Source: Streptomyces longisporoflavus (GTDB lineage Bacteria > Actinomycetota > Actinomycetes > Streptomycetales > Streptomycetaceae). Taken from it: a stretch of DNA of 64,000 nucleotides. Below, piece by piece: positions 34,251-44,829 of this stretch (the first letter of the stretch is position 1; each line of letters begins with the position of its first letter). The stretch spans positions 62,001 to 126,000 of the forward strand of contig NZ_BMTR01000006.1 in assembly GCF_014649775.1 (NCBI RefSeq). The letters are read 5' to 3'. A model generated the notes under the pieces. The model worked only from the letters and a program-made list of their open reading frames with translations. It searched no databases and was not told where the DNA came from. Both the position numbers and the translations under genes were made by a program.

Positions 34251-35312
34251 ATGAACCACCGCGAAGTACCCACCCGCAGAAGCGTGTTGAGAGGGACCCT
34301 GGCCGTCGGCGCCCTCGCGGCCGCACCGGTCCTCGCCGAGGCGCCGGCCCACGCGGCGCCCCGGGCGGCCGCCTACCGCAATCCGCTCGTCGAGCAGCGT
34401 GCCGACCCGCACATCACCCGCCACACCGACGGCCGCTACTACTTCACCGCGACCTCTCCCGGGTACGACCGCATCATCCTGCGCCGCTCCCGCACCCTGC
34501 GGGGCCTGACCCGGGCGGACGAGTCCGTCATCTGGCGGCGCCACGCGAGCGGCGACATGGGGGCGCACATCTGGGCGCCGGAACTGCACCACATCAACGG
34601 CAAGTGGTACATCTACTTCGCCGCGGCCCCCGCCGACGACGTGTGGAAGATCCGCATCTGGGTCCTGGAGAACGACAACGCCGATCCCCTCAAGGGCAGT
34701 TGGACCGAGAAAGGACAGCTCACCACGGCCTGGGACACCTTCTCCCTCGACGCCACCACCTTCACTTACCGCGGCAGCCGCTACCTTTCCTGGGCGCAGT
34801 ACGAGCCCGGCATGGACAACAACACCGGCGTCTTCCTCTCCCGGATGGCGAACCCCTGGACCCTGACGGGGCCTCAGATACGCCTGACCACACCTGAGTA
34901 CGACTGGGAGTGCGTCGGCTTCAAGGTGAACGAAGGGCCCTCCGTCATCCAGCGCGGCGGCCGCGTCTTCCTCACGTACTCGGCGTCCGCGACCGACTCC
35001 AACTACTGCATGGGGCTGCTCACCGCCGACGCCCGCAGCGACCTCATGAACCCCGCCTCCTGGTCCAAGTCGCCGACCCCCGTCTTCACCAGCAACGACA
35101 CGACCAAGCAGTACGGGCCGGGCCACAACTGCTTCACCGTCGCCGAGGACGGCCGCACCGACGTCCTCGTCTACCACGCCCGCCAGTACAAGGACATCGT
35201 CGGCGACCCCCTCGACGACCCCAACCGCCACACCCGTATCCAGAAGTTCGGCTGGAAGGCGGACGGCACCCCGGACTTCGGCGTGCCGGTCGCCGACGCC
35301 CCGGTGTCCTGA
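34251..35312 (+). CDS. Secreted GH43 exo-alpha-L-arabinofuranosidase-like enzyme
   Basis: A 353-residue secreted five-bladed beta-propeller. A twin-arginine-like signal (RRSVLRGTLAVGALAAAPVL) is followed by the catalytic domain from about residue 45. Catalytic-site motifs: general-base Asp in EQRADPHITR, the pKa-modulating Asp region in FSLDATTF, and the general-acid Glu in VNEGPSVIQ. The pattern resembles the exo-1,5-arabinofuranosidase Araf43A of S. avermitilis, but no CBM42 is attached. It probably releases arabinose from arabinan, complementing the arabinan locus at 50-59 kb. ATG at 34251 has AGGGAG upstream. Confidence 0.85.
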   Translation: MNHREVPTRRSVLRGTLAVGALAAAPVLAEAPAHAAPRAAAYRNPLVEQRADPHITRHTDGRYYFTATSPGYDRIILRRSRTLRGLTRADESVIWRRHASGDMGAHIWAPELHHINGKWYIYFAAAPADDVWKIRIWVLENDNADPLKGSWTEKGQLTTAWDTFSLDATTFTYRGSRYLSWAQYEPGMDNNTGVFLSRMANPWTLTGPQIRLTTPEYDWECVGFKVNEGPSVIQRGGRVFLTYSASATDSNYCMGLLTADARSDLMNPASWSKSPTPVFTSNDTTKQYGPGHNCFTVAEDGRTDVLVYHARQYKDIVGDPLDDPNRHTRIQKFGWKADGTPDFGVPVADAPVS

Positions 35313-35328
35313 ACGCGCCGGCCGCGGG

Positions 35329-36636
<1,308 letters not shown>

Positions 36637-36680
36637 TCAGGGCAGCGGGGACGGAGCCCCCGCTGCCTCGTCCTCGTACG

Positions 36681-37706
36681 TCAGGCCGATCCGCGGATCA
36701 CGAGCTCCGTCGGCAGGATCACCGCGGCCGGGTCCTCGCCGCCTATCTGGGCGAGAAGGACCCGCACCATCTCGGCGCTGATGCGGTCCCAGGGCTGGCG
36801 GACCGTCGTCAGCTCCGGGCGGGCGCTCAGAGCGGCGGGCGAGTCGTCGAAACCGCCGACCGCGATGTCCTGCGGCACGCGGCGGCCCGCGCGGTGCAGG
36901 GCGGTCAGGACGCCCTGCGCCATGAGGTCCGACGCGACGAACACGGCGTCCAGGTCGGGCGCTTGGGCAAGCAGCCGGGTCGCGGCGGCCTCACCGCCCG
37001 CCCGGCTGTAGTCGCCGGACGCGATGAGCCGCTCGTCGACCTCGATGCCCTCACCGGCCAGGACCTCCCGGTAACCCGCGAGCCGCTCCACACCGCCGGG
37101 TGTGTCCAGCGGCCCGGTCACCGTGCCGACACGGCGCCGCCCGAGGGAGAGGAGATGGCGCACCATGTCGCGGGCGCCGTCCCGGTCGTCGGCGGCGACA
37201 TAGCTCATCTTGGAGGCCCGGCCGATCGGCTTCCCGCACGCCACCAGGGGCACCCCGGCATCGCGCAGCTCGTCGGCGACGGGATCGCCGGAGTGGCTGG
37301 AGACCAGGAGCACGCCGTCGACGTGCCCCGCGGTGATGTAGCGCATGATGCGGCGCCGCTCGTCCGGAGTGCCGGCCAGCATCAGGAGCAGCGGGATGTC
37401 GTGTGCGGCGAGCGCCTGTGTGCAGCCGCGCAGCAGGACGTTGAAGTTCGGGTCCTCGAAGAAGCGCTCCTGCGGTTCGGTGAGCAGGAAACCGACCGAG
37501 TCGGAGCGGCCGGTGATCAGCGAGCGGGCGTGCCGGTTGACGACGTAGCCGGTCTTGCGGATGGCCGCGTTGACGGCTTCCTCGGCGGCGGGGCTGACAT
37601 AGTGCCCGCCGTTCAGAACGCGGGACACCGTGCCGCGCGAGACTCCGGCCTCCCGGGCCACGTCGTGGATCGTCGGCGGCCTGCGCCTGCCCCCCGTTGC
37701 GTTCAT
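36681..37706 (-). CDS. LacI-family repressor of the galactan locus
   Basis: A 341-residue regulator. The HTH and hinge read TIHDVAREAGVSRGTVSRVL then NGG (~12-34), followed by a periplasmic-binding-protein-like effector domain with VGFLLTEPQERFFEDPNF and GGFDDSPAALSARPELTTV. It starts two bases after the stop of the second ABC permease, so it is cotranscribed with the importer genes. The likely effector is a galacto-oligosaccharide or galactose released by the GH53/GH42 pair. Its operators are probably one or both palindromes between the divergent operons (40933-40948 and 41014-41033). Confidence 0.9.
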   Translation of the reverse strand: MNATGGRRRPPTIHDVAREAGVSRGTVSRVLNGGHYVSPAAEEAVNAAIRKTGYVVNRHARSLITGRSDSVGFLLTEPQERFFEDPNFNVLLRGCTQALAAHDIPLLLMLAGTPDERRRIMRYITAGHVDGVLLVSSHSGDPVADELRDAGVPLVACGKPIGRASKMSYVAADDRDGARDMVRHLLSLGRRRVGTVTGPLDTPGGVERLAGYREVLAGEGIEVDERLIASGDYSRAGGEAAATRLLAQAPDLDAVFVASDLMAQGVLTALHRAGRRVPQDIAVGGFDDSPAALSARPELTTVRQPWDRISAEMVRVLLAQIGGEDPAAVILPTELVIRGSA

Positions 37707-37708
37707 GG

Positions 37709-38629
37709 TCACGACTTTACGGCTCCGGACAGCAGGTCGAGGCTCCAGAAGCGCTGGATGACCAGGAAGAGGGCGATGAGCGGTACGACGGCGAGCAACG
37801 CGCCGGTGATCACGAGGGTGTAGAGCGCGGGGGTGTTGGAGCCCTGTTCCAGGAGCGTGAACAGGCCCAGCGTGATGGGGAACTTCTCGTCGTCGCTGAG
37901 CATGATGTAGGGGAGCAGGAAGTTGTTCCACACCGCCACGAACTGGAAGAGGAACACCGTCACCAGGCCGGGCACCATCATCGGCAGCGCGATCCGCGTG
38001 AAGATCCGCCACTCGCTCGCACCGTCCATCCGCCCCGCCTCCACGACGTCGCCGGGCACGGCGGCGGAGGCGTAGACGCGGGCGAGGTACACGCCGTAGG
38101 GGGAGAGGATGAGCGGCAGCAGGACCGAGGCGTACGAATCGGTGAGGTCGGCCTTGGCGAGCAGGAGGTACTGCGGCACGGCAAGGATCACCGGCGGCAT
38201 CAGGACGCCCGCCATCAGGATGTTGAAGACGGTCTCGCGGCCGCGGAAGCGGTAGACCGCCAGGGCGTAGCCGCTGACGGCGGAGACGGCCGTGGACAGG
38301 AGCGCGCCGAGCCCCGCGTAGAGGGCGGAGTTGCCCATCCACCGCCAGTAGATGCCGTCGCGGTAGGCGGACAGGTCCGTGAGGTTGTCGGCGAAGCCGC
38401 TGCCGGGCCAGAACGTGAAGGTGGAGAACAGCTCGCGGCCCGACTTGGTGGAGGCGATCACCACCCAGAGCACGGGCAGCAGGCAGTACAGGGCGCCGAG
38501 CACGAGCACGGCGGTCGGCAGGACGGCGATCCGTCGTGGCGGCGGGCCCTGTGCGGTACCGGGTGTGGTGCCCGCGGCGGGCGCGGCCTTGCGGACGGCG
38601 AGCGAACTAGGCGAACTCGGCGAAGTCAA
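37709..38629 (-). CDS. Carbohydrate ABC transporter permease (MalG type)
   Basis: A 306-residue six-helix permease. The EAA-loop reads VVEAGRMDGASEWRIFTRIALP, contacting the ATPase, and the last third carries the NNFLLPYIML motif typical of MalG-like sugar permeases. The start is TTG at 38629, overlapping the preceding permease stop (TTGA), an unusual start codon supported by the continuous spacing of the operon. Its N-terminus is Ser/Pro-rich. No cognate ATPase is nearby; Streptomyces sugar importers of this class typically share MsiK. Confidence 0.88.
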   Translation of the reverse strand: MTSPSSPSSLAVRKAAPAAGTTPGTAQGPPPRRIAVLPTAVLVLGALYCLLPVLWVVIASTKSGRELFSTFTFWPGSGFADNLTDLSAYRDGIYWRWMGNSALYAGLGALLSTAVSAVSGYALAVYRFRGRETVFNILMAGVLMPPVILAVPQYLLLAKADLTDSYASVLLPLILSPYGVYLARVYASAAVPGDVVEAGRMDGASEWRIFTRIALPMMVPGLVTVFLFQFVAVWNNFLLPYIMLSDDEKFPITLGLFTLLEQGSNTPALYTLVITGALLAVVPLIALFLVIQRFWSLDLLSGAVKS

Positions 38630-39558
38630 CGGGTTGCCTCCTTCTTTGTGCGGGAGTTCGCGGCGCGCAGGAAGCCGAAGGACAGGAGGAGCGTGACGAC
38701 CGCGATGATCACGGCGGTGGCCGCCGCCGAGTTGATGTCACCCTTGCCGAAGGCGTCCTGGTACACCTTCATCAGCGGACTCCAGGTGGTGGAGACGGAG
38801 TTGGTGAGCGGCTTGAGGGTGGTGGGCTCGCTGAACACCTGGAGCGTGGCGATGATCGAGAAGAAGAAGGTGAGCACCAGCGAGGGCGCCACCATCGGGA
38901 TCTTGATCCGCAGAGCGATCTGCAGCTGCGAGCAGCCGTCCAGCTTCGCCGCCTCGTGGACCTCGGCGGGGATGGACCGCAGCGAGGTGTAGATGACGAT
39001 CATGTTGAAGCCGGTGCCGCCCCAGACGGCGATGTTGGAGAGCGCGAGATAGAGCGGGCCGCCGTCCAGCAGGTCGGGCTGCGGCAGGCCCAGCTTGTCG
39101 AGGACGTAGAAGAAGGGGCTGACGTCCTGGAGGTAGAGGAACCCCCACAGGAGCGCGGCGATGACCCCGGGCACGGCGTACGGCAGGAAGATCGCCAGGC
39201 GCGTGAAGGGGGTGAGGCGCACCCGCTCGGTGTCCAGGAGCAGCGCGAAGAGCAGGGCGAGGCCGAGCATCACCGGGATGACGATGGCGCCGTAGCCAAG
39301 GACGCGCAGCGCGCCGTGCAGGAGCTCGGAGTCGGTGAGCGCGTCGGTGTAGTTGCCGATGCCGGCCCACACCTCGTGGCGGGCGTTCTTGCCCAGGCCC
39401 AGGCCATCGACCTCGACCTTGTGCAGGCTGAGCCAGAGCGCGTAGCCGATGGGCAGCGCGAAGAACAGCGCGAAGAGCAGGGCGGCGGGGAACAGGAACG
39501 CGTACGGGGCGCTCCTCGTCCCGTGGGAGGTGCGGCGGCGCGGGCGTGCGGAGGTCAC
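38626..39558 (-). CDS. Carbohydrate ABC transporter permease (MalF type)
   Basis: A 310-residue six-helix permease with the EAA-loop EVHEAAKLDGCSQLQIALRI and the preceding GGTGFNMIVIYTSLRSIP. GTG at 39558 overlaps the solute-binding protein stop (GTGA), so binding protein, MalF and MalG are translationally linked. The substrate is inferred from context as beta-1,4-galacto-oligosaccharides released by the GH53 enzyme. Confidence 0.88.
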   Translation of the reverse strand: MTSARPRRRTSHGTRSAPYAFLFPAALLFALFFALPIGYALWLSLHKVEVDGLGLGKNARHEVWAGIGNYTDALTDSELLHGALRVLGYGAIVIPVMLGLALLFALLLDTERVRLTPFTRLAIFLPYAVPGVIAALLWGFLYLQDVSPFFYVLDKLGLPQPDLLDGGPLYLALSNIAVWGGTGFNMIVIYTSLRSIPAEVHEAAKLDGCSQLQIALRIKIPMVAPSLVLTFFFSIIATLQVFSEPTTLKPLTNSVSTTWSPLMKVYQDAFGKGDINSAAATAVIIAVVTLLLSFGFLRAANSRTKKEATR

Positions 39559-40874
39559 GGCGCGACTCCGAAGCCCTGCTTCTTCAGGTCGGCGACGGTG
39601 GCGTCCTGCATGGTCGTGAGGGCGTCGCCGAAGTCGGACTTGTTCTTGGCGGCCGAGCCGAAGGCGTCCTTGAACGAGGTGTAGGCGACGTTCACGTTCG
39701 GGCCCCAGGCGCCGGGTGCGGCGGTCTTCGCGATCTCGGCGGCCCGCGGGTAGAAGTCCTTCTGTCCGGCGAAGAAGGCCGGGGGCTCGGCGAACGCGCC
39801 GCTGGTCTGGGCCGCGGTGGCGGCGGGGTAGATGCCGCCTTCCTTCGCGAGCGCGCCCAGGGCCTTCGGGTCGGTGTTCAGCCAGGCGGCGAACTTGGCG
39901 GCGGCGCCCTTGTGGTCGCTGTCGGTGGTGACGGCGGTCGACGAGCCGCCCCAGCTGCCGGTGGTGTTCTCGCCCTTCGACCACTGCGGCAGCGGCGCCA
40001 TGGCCCACTTGCCCTTGGTGTCGGGGGCGGCCGTGGTGAGGGTGCCGGGCGCCCACACGGCGCTCACCCAGGCGATCTGCTTGCCGGTGTTCAGGGCCTT
40101 GTTCCAGGCGGGGGTGTACATCGGCTGGTTGTCGATGGCGCCCTCCTCGACCAGGCCGCCCCAGAAGTCGGCGACCTTGCGCGTGGCGGCGTCGTCGATG
40201 CCGACCTTCCACTTCTCGCCCTCGGTGGTCCACCATTTGGCGCCGGCCTGCTGGGCGAGGCCCGCGAAGAGCCCGGAGTCGTTCGCGGAGAACGTGGTGA
40301 GGTCCTTGTCCGGGGCCTTCTTCTTCAGCGCGCGTGCGGTCTTCGCGAACTCGTCCCAGGTGGCGGGGGCCTTGAGGCCGTACTTCTCGAAGAGGTCGGC
40401 GCGGTAGTAGAACATCATCGGCCCCGAGTCCTGCGGCACCGCGTACACCGCGTCCGAGCCGAGCGTCGTCTGCTGCCAGACGCCCGCCGGGAACTCACTC
40501 TCCGCCTTGCCCACTTCACCGGATATGTCGGCGAGCGCGTCGTTGCTGACGAGGGTCGGCAGAGCCTGGTACTCGGCCTGGACCAGGTCGGGTGCCTTCT
40601 TGGCCTTGTGGGCGGTGAGGATCTTGGTGACGAGGGTGTCGCCCGAGGCCTGCTTCTTGACCGTGACCTTGATCTGTTCCTTCTTGCCGGGGCCCTTGTT
40701 CCACAGGTCGACGACCTTGTCCATGCCGGGCGTCCAGGCCCAGTACGTCAGTGCTGCGGGGCCCGACTCGGCCTGGCTCTCGTCGTCCGACGAGCCGCAG
40801 GCGGTGAGGGTGGCCGCGCCGAGAGCGAGGGCGAGCGAAGTGGCGTGGAAGCGGCGGTGCTTCGTGAACGGCAT
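39555..40874 (-). CDS. Extracellular sugar-binding lipoprotein
   Basis: A 439-residue family-1 solute-binding protein. A lipoprotein signal (SLALALGAATLTAC, lipobox LTAC with Cys26) anchors it to the outer face of the membrane. The mature part shows the usual features: YWAWTPGMDKVVDLWN, the hinge region YAVPQDSGPMMFYYRADLFE and the WGGSSTAV strand. ATG at 40874 is chosen; upstream codons run through the promoter and operator. It is first in the minus-strand operon (binding protein, MalF, MalG, LacI). The likely cargo is galacto-oligosaccharides. Confidence 0.9.
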   Translation of the reverse strand: MPFTKHRRFHATSLALALGAATLTACGSSDDESQAESGPAALTYWAWTPGMDKVVDLWNKGPGKKEQIKVTVKKQASGDTLVTKILTAHKAKKAPDLVQAEYQALPTLVSNDALADISGEVGKAESEFPAGVWQQTTLGSDAVYAVPQDSGPMMFYYRADLFEKYGLKAPATWDEFAKTARALKKKAPDKDLTTFSANDSGLFAGLAQQAGAKWWTTEGEKWKVGIDDAATRKVADFWGGLVEEGAIDNQPMYTPAWNKALNTGKQIAWVSAVWAPGTLTTAAPDTKGKWAMAPLPQWSKGENTTGSWGGSSTAVTTDSDHKGAAAKFAAWLNTDPKALGALAKEGGIYPAATAAQTSGAFAEPPAFFAGQKDFYPRAAEIAKTAAPGAWGPNVNVAYTSFKDAFGSAAKNKSDFGDALTTMQDATVADLKKQGFGVAP

Positions 40875-40932
40875 GGATGGTCTCCCCTGACCGGGTGGCT
40901 GTGCCGACTGCGTCGAGTGGCCTGCCACGCAT

Positions 40933-40948
40933 CTGTGAGCGTTCACAG
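40933..40948. promoter_or_regulatory. LacI-type operator of the importer operon
   Basis: CTGTGAGCGTTCACAG: perfect six-base arms CTGTGA/TCACAG around GCGT, 58 bp upstream of the binding-protein start. It overlaps the downstream edge of that operon's -10 element, the classic position for repression. The form is close to lac-type operators, fitting the LacI regulator encoded in the operon. Confidence 0.7.
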
Positions 40949-40975
40949 TAGAGAAACATCCAGGACACTTGTCAA
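40947..40975 (-). promoter_or_regulatory. Promoter of the galactan importer operon
   Basis: On the minus strand a perfect TTGACA (-35, 40970-40975) is followed after 17 bases by TCTACT (-10, 40947-40952). The palindrome at 40933-40948 begins at the -10. Consensus -35 and ideal spacing make this a strong vegetative-sigma promoter candidate. Confidence 0.65.
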
Positions 40976-41013
40976 TGGTTGTTGCTGTGCGGTTATGTTG
41001 AACTCGAAGCCGC

Positions 41014-41033
41014 GAACGTGTGTGTGCACGTTC
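41014..41033. promoter_or_regulatory. Palindrome upstream of the GH42 beta-galactosidase gene
   Basis: GAACGTG and CACGTTC are perfect seven-base arms separated by TGTGTG, 55 bp upstream of the GH42 start. It differs in sequence and spacing from the palindrome at 40933, so it may be a second site for the same LacI protein or a site for another regulator. Confidence 0.6.
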
Positions 41034-41088
41034 CCATTTGATGTCCCTCATTGACGTGTCCAACTGATCGACGACTCGGGAGAGATCC

Positions 41089-43110
41089 ATGCCGGAGAAC
41101 ACCCCCACGGGCCTGACCGGGCTCGCCTTCGGTGGGGACTACAACCCCGAGCAGTGGCCGGAATCCGTCTGGCGCGAGGACATGGCGCTGATGCGGGAAG
41201 CCGGCGTCACGATGGTGAGCGTCGGGATCTTCTCCTGGGTGCTGCTCGAACCGTCCCCCGGTGTTTACGATTTCGGCTGGCTCGACCGCGTCCTCGACCT
41301 CCTGCACGAGAACGGCATCCGCGCCGACCTCGGGACCCCGACGGTCGCGCCGCCCGCCTGGTTCTACCGCGCGCACCCCGATGCGCTGCCCGTCACCGCC
41401 GAGGGCGTGCGCCACGAGTTCGGCTCACGCGGCGCCATCTGCCACAGCAACGCCGCCTACCGCGAGGCGTCATCCCGCATCACCGAGCAGCTCGCCCGCC
41501 GGTACGCCGGGCACCCGGCGCTCGCGATGTGGCACGTCCACAACGAATTCGGGGTGCCGGTCTCCGCCTGCTACTGCACGTCGTGCGCCGTCCACTTCCG
41601 GGGCTGGCTCCAGACGACGTACGGCAGCGTGGAGGCGGTCAACGAGGCGTGGGGCACGGCCTTCTGGGGGCAGCGCTACGGCTCCTTCGACGAGATCGAG
41701 CCGCCGCGCGTCACGCCCACCGTCGGCAATCCGGCGCAGGCCCTGGACTACCGCAGGTTCGCCGACGCCACCCTGCGCGAGAACTTCGTGCGCGAACGCG
41801 ACATCCTGCACCGCCTCGCCCCCGGCGCCCCCGTCACCACCAACTTCATGACCGCGCTCAGCCAGTGCGACTCCCTGGACTACTGGGCCTGGGGCCGCGA
41901 GGTCGACCTCGTCACCAACGACCACTACCTCATCACCGACGGCCGCCGTACCCACGTCAACCTCGCCATGGCCGCCGACCTCACCCGATCCGTCGCGGGC
42001 GGCGCACCCTGGCTGCTCCTGGAGCACTCCACGTCCGGCGTCAACTGGCAGCCCCGCAACCCCGCGAAGGCGCCGGGGCAGATGGCCCGCAACTCCCTGG
42101 CCCATGTCGCGCGCGGCTCCGAGGGCGCCATGTTCTTCCAGTGGCGGCAGTCGCGGCGCGGCGCGGAGAAGTTCCACTCGGCGATGCTGCCGCACGCCGG
42201 CACGGAATCCCGGGTCTGGCGCGAAGTCACCGAACTGGGCGCGAACGTAGTAAAGTTGAGCGCGCTGAAGGGAACCCGGACCGTCGCCGACGTGGCGGTG
42301 CTGTGGGACTGGCACTCCTGGTGGGCGCAGAACCTGCAGTGGCGGCCCAGCGAGGACCACGACGCACGCGAGCGCGCCGACACGTTCTACGAGGCGCTCT
42401 ACGACCGCCACCTCACCGTCGACTTCGCCCACCCCGAGGCCGACCTCTCGGCCTACCCCCTGGTCGTCGTCCCCGCCCTGTACCTGGCGACGGAGGCCGC
42501 GGCGCGCAACGTCGAGGGCTACGTGGCACAGGGCGGCACCCTCCTCGTCTCCTACTTCTCCGGCATCGTCGACGAGCACGACGCCGTGCACCCCGGCCCA
42601 TGCCCCGGCGCCCTGCGTGACGTGCTCGGCCTGACCGTCGAGGAGTTCTCACCGCTGCTCGACGGCGAATCGGTCCGCATCACGGGCCCCGACGGCGCCG
42701 AACTCACCGGCGACGTATGGACGGAGTTCGTCGTGCCGCGCGGCGCCGAGACCGTGTGGACGTACGCCGACGGACTCGCCGCCGGGCACCCCGCCGTCAC
42801 CCGGCACCGGCTCGGCGAGGGCACCGCCTGGTACGTCTCCACGCGCCTGACCGCCCGCGACCTCGACACCCTGTTCGCCGCGGCCTGCGCCGACGCGGGT
42901 GTCGCCGAGCGGCCCGAGCTTCCGCGTGACGTAGAGGTGGTGACCCGGCGGGGCGAGAGCGGCACCTACGTCTTCGCCCTCAACCACCGCGGGTCCGACG
43001 CCAAGGTGCCGCTCGACGCCCACGGCACCGAACTCCTCACCGGCGAGCGCGCGGCGGGCCACCTGGCGGTGCCCGCGGGCGCGGTCCGGGTCGTACGTCT
43101 CGACCGCTGA
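41089..43110 (+). CDS. GH42 beta-galactosidase
   Basis: A 673-residue intracellular glycoside hydrolase (no signal peptide). The TIM barrel begins FGGDYNPEQWPESVWREDM. The acid/base is Glu153 in WHVHNEFG and the nucleophile is Glu312 in LLLEHSTSGVNW. A Cys-rich CYCTSC patch (~162-167) is the zinc site common in family 42. The trimerisation and C-terminal beta domains follow. It would cleave imported beta-1,4-galacto-oligosaccharides to galactose. It is divergent from the importer operon across 214 bp holding two palindromes; GH53 follows 134 bp downstream. Confidence 0.93.
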   Translation: MPENTPTGLTGLAFGGDYNPEQWPESVWREDMALMREAGVTMVSVGIFSWVLLEPSPGVYDFGWLDRVLDLLHENGIRADLGTPTVAPPAWFYRAHPDALPVTAEGVRHEFGSRGAICHSNAAYREASSRITEQLARRYAGHPALAMWHVHNEFGVPVSACYCTSCAVHFRGWLQTTYGSVEAVNEAWGTAFWGQRYGSFDEIEPPRVTPTVGNPAQALDYRRFADATLRENFVRERDILHRLAPGAPVTTNFMTALSQCDSLDYWAWGREVDLVTNDHYLITDGRRTHVNLAMAADLTRSVAGGAPWLLLEHSTSGVNWQPRNPAKAPGQMARNSLAHVARGSEGAMFFQWRQSRRGAEKFHSAMLPHAGTESRVWREVTELGANVVKLSALKGTRTVADVAVLWDWHSWWAQNLQWRPSEDHDARERADTFYEALYDRHLTVDFAHPEADLSAYPLVVVPALYLATEAAARNVEGYVAQGGTLLVSYFSGIVDEHDAVHPGPCPGALRDVLGLTVEEFSPLLDGESVRITGPDGAELTGDVWTEFVVPRGAETVWTYADGLAAGHPAVTRHRLGEGTAWYVSTRLTARDLDTLFAAACADAGVAERPELPRDVEVVTRRGESGTYVFALNHRGSDAKVPLDAHGTELLTGERAAGHLAVPAGAVRVVRLDR

Positions 43111-43244
43111 CCCGGCCCCCGAACGCCGGGCGGGTCCGTGGGGGACCCTGCCCGGTCCGGTGGCGTCGCGCTGATCGCTTCGGGCGCGGCGTCACCACCC
43201 ACCCCCCCCACTCCACGTACCGCGAAGTCGAAGGGACATCGACG

Positions 43245-44819
43245 ATGCACGGAAACGGAACACCAGGGTCGGACGCAGCTCGCGGCCCACGCGCCACCCG
43301 CAGAACCGTCCTGGCGGCCGCACTCGGCGCCGCCGCCCTCACGGTCCTGCCCGACCGGCCGGCGAGCGCCGCGGCCACCCTCGCCAACGGGGGCTTCGAG
43401 AGCGGCACCACCGGTTGGAGCACCTACGGCAGCACCACCGCCTCCTTCGCGGAGGCGGGAGGCCGCACCGGCGGCGGGCGCCTGTCGCACTGGTCGGCGT
43501 CGGCGTACAAGGTCGAGACGTACCAGTACCTCACCGGCCTCACCGACGGCACGTACACGCTCACCGCCTGGGTCCGTTCGAGCGGCGGGCAGAGATCCGC
43601 CTACCTGGCCCTCAAGAGCGGTTCCGCCGAACAGCGCACCGACCTGCCGCCCACCCCGAACGGGAAGTGGATACGCCTCGTCACCTCCGTCAGGGTGACC
43701 GGGGGAGCCTGCACCGTCCGCCTGTACTCCGACGCGAACGCGGGGAACTGGGCGAACTTCGACGACATCACCCTCACGCCGGGATCGACCGGGCTCCCGG
43801 TCAAGGGCGCCGACATCTCCTCGCTCGCCAAGAGCGAGGACTTGGGCGGCGTCTACCGCACCGGATCGGGCGCCGAGGCCGACGCGCTCGCCGTGCTCAA
43901 GGCCGCCGGCATGAACTACGCCCGCCTGCGTGTGTGGGTCGACCCGGCCGACGGCTACTGCGACAAGGCGCACGTCCTGGCCGTGGCCAAGCGCGTCAAG
44001 GCGCGCGGGATGAAGCTCCTCGTCGACTTCCACTACTCCGACACCTGGACCGACCCGGGCGCCCAGACCATCCCGTCGGCCTGGGCGGGACACACCTACG
44101 ACCGGCTGAAGACCGACGTGTACGACCACACGTACGACGTCCTGAACGCCCTCAAGGCGCAGGGCACCACGGCCGACATGGTCCAGATCGGCAACGAGCT
44201 GAACGGCGGCATGCTGTGGCCGACCGGGTCGACCTCCGACTGGTCGCGGCTCGCGGGTCTCCTGACCGCGGGGGCCGCGGCCGCGAAGGCCGTCTCGACG
44301 GACACGCTGGTCGCCCTGCACCTGGCCAACGGCGGGGACAACGCGCTGTACCGCACCTGGTTCGACAACGCGGTCTCCCGCAAGGTGCCCTTCGACGTCA
44401 TCGGCCTGTCCTTCTACGGCTACTGGCACGGCGCCCTCAGCGACCTCCAGGCCAACATGGACGATCTCGCGGCGCGCTACGCGAAGCCGCTCTTCGTCGC
44501 CGAGACGGCCTACCCCTTCCGCCTCGGCAGCGACGACGGCTGGGAGGACGTCATCGACAAGCCGGAGGAACTCGTCGGCGGATACCCCGCGACCGAGGCA
44601 GGGCAGGCGGCCTGGTTCAGGGACATCCAGAGCGTCGTCGAGGCGGTCCCGTCCCGCCGGGGCCTGGGCGTCTTCTGGTGGGACGCCACCTGGACGGCCG
44701 TCGAGGGCAACGGCTGGGACCCGACGGACCCCTCGACGGGCAACGCCTGGGAGAACCAGGCGCTGTTCGACTACGACGGGGCGCCGACCGAGGCCGTGAA
44801 CGGCTTCGCGCACCGGTGA
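43245..44819 (+). CDS. Secreted GH53 endo-beta-1,4-galactanase with N-terminal carbohydrate-binding-like domain
   Basis: A 524-residue enzyme. A twin-arginine-like signal (RRTVLAAALGAAALTVLP) precedes a CBM4_9-like beta-sandwich (~45-185: LANGGFESGTTGWSTYGS to NWANFDDITLTPG). The GH53 barrel follows from ~188 (VKGADISSLAKSE). The acid/base Glu is in VQIGNELNGG and the nucleophile Glu is in FVAETAYPF. It hydrolyses beta-1,4-galactan side chains of pectin to oligomers for the adjacent importer. ATG at 43245 follows GAAGGGAC. It probably shares the GH42 transcript. Confidence 0.92.
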   Translation: MHGNGTPGSDAARGPRATRRTVLAAALGAAALTVLPDRPASAAATLANGGFESGTTGWSTYGSTTASFAEAGGRTGGGRLSHWSASAYKVETYQYLTGLTDGTYTLTAWVRSSGGQRSAYLALKSGSAEQRTDLPPTPNGKWIRLVTSVRVTGGACTVRLYSDANAGNWANFDDITLTPGSTGLPVKGADISSLAKSEDLGGVYRTGSGAEADALAVLKAAGMNYARLRVWVDPADGYCDKAHVLAVAKRVKARGMKLLVDFHYSDTWTDPGAQTIPSAWAGHTYDRLKTDVYDHTYDVLNALKAQGTTADMVQIGNELNGGMLWPTGSTSDWSRLAGLLTAGAAAAKAVSTDTLVALHLANGGDNALYRTWFDNAVSRKVPFDVIGLSFYGYWHGALSDLQANMDDLAARYAKPLFVAETAYPFRLGSDDGWEDVIDKPEELVGGYPATEAGQAAWFRDIQSVVEAVPSRRGLGVFWWDATWTAVEGNGWDPTDPSTGNAWENQALFDYDGAPTEAVNGFAHR

Positions 44820-44829
44820 CGCCGGGGGC

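Noticed and set aside
40875..41108. Upstream in-frame start of the galactan binding protein
   Set aside because: It would run through the promoter and operators and precede the lipoprotein signal with unrelated residues.
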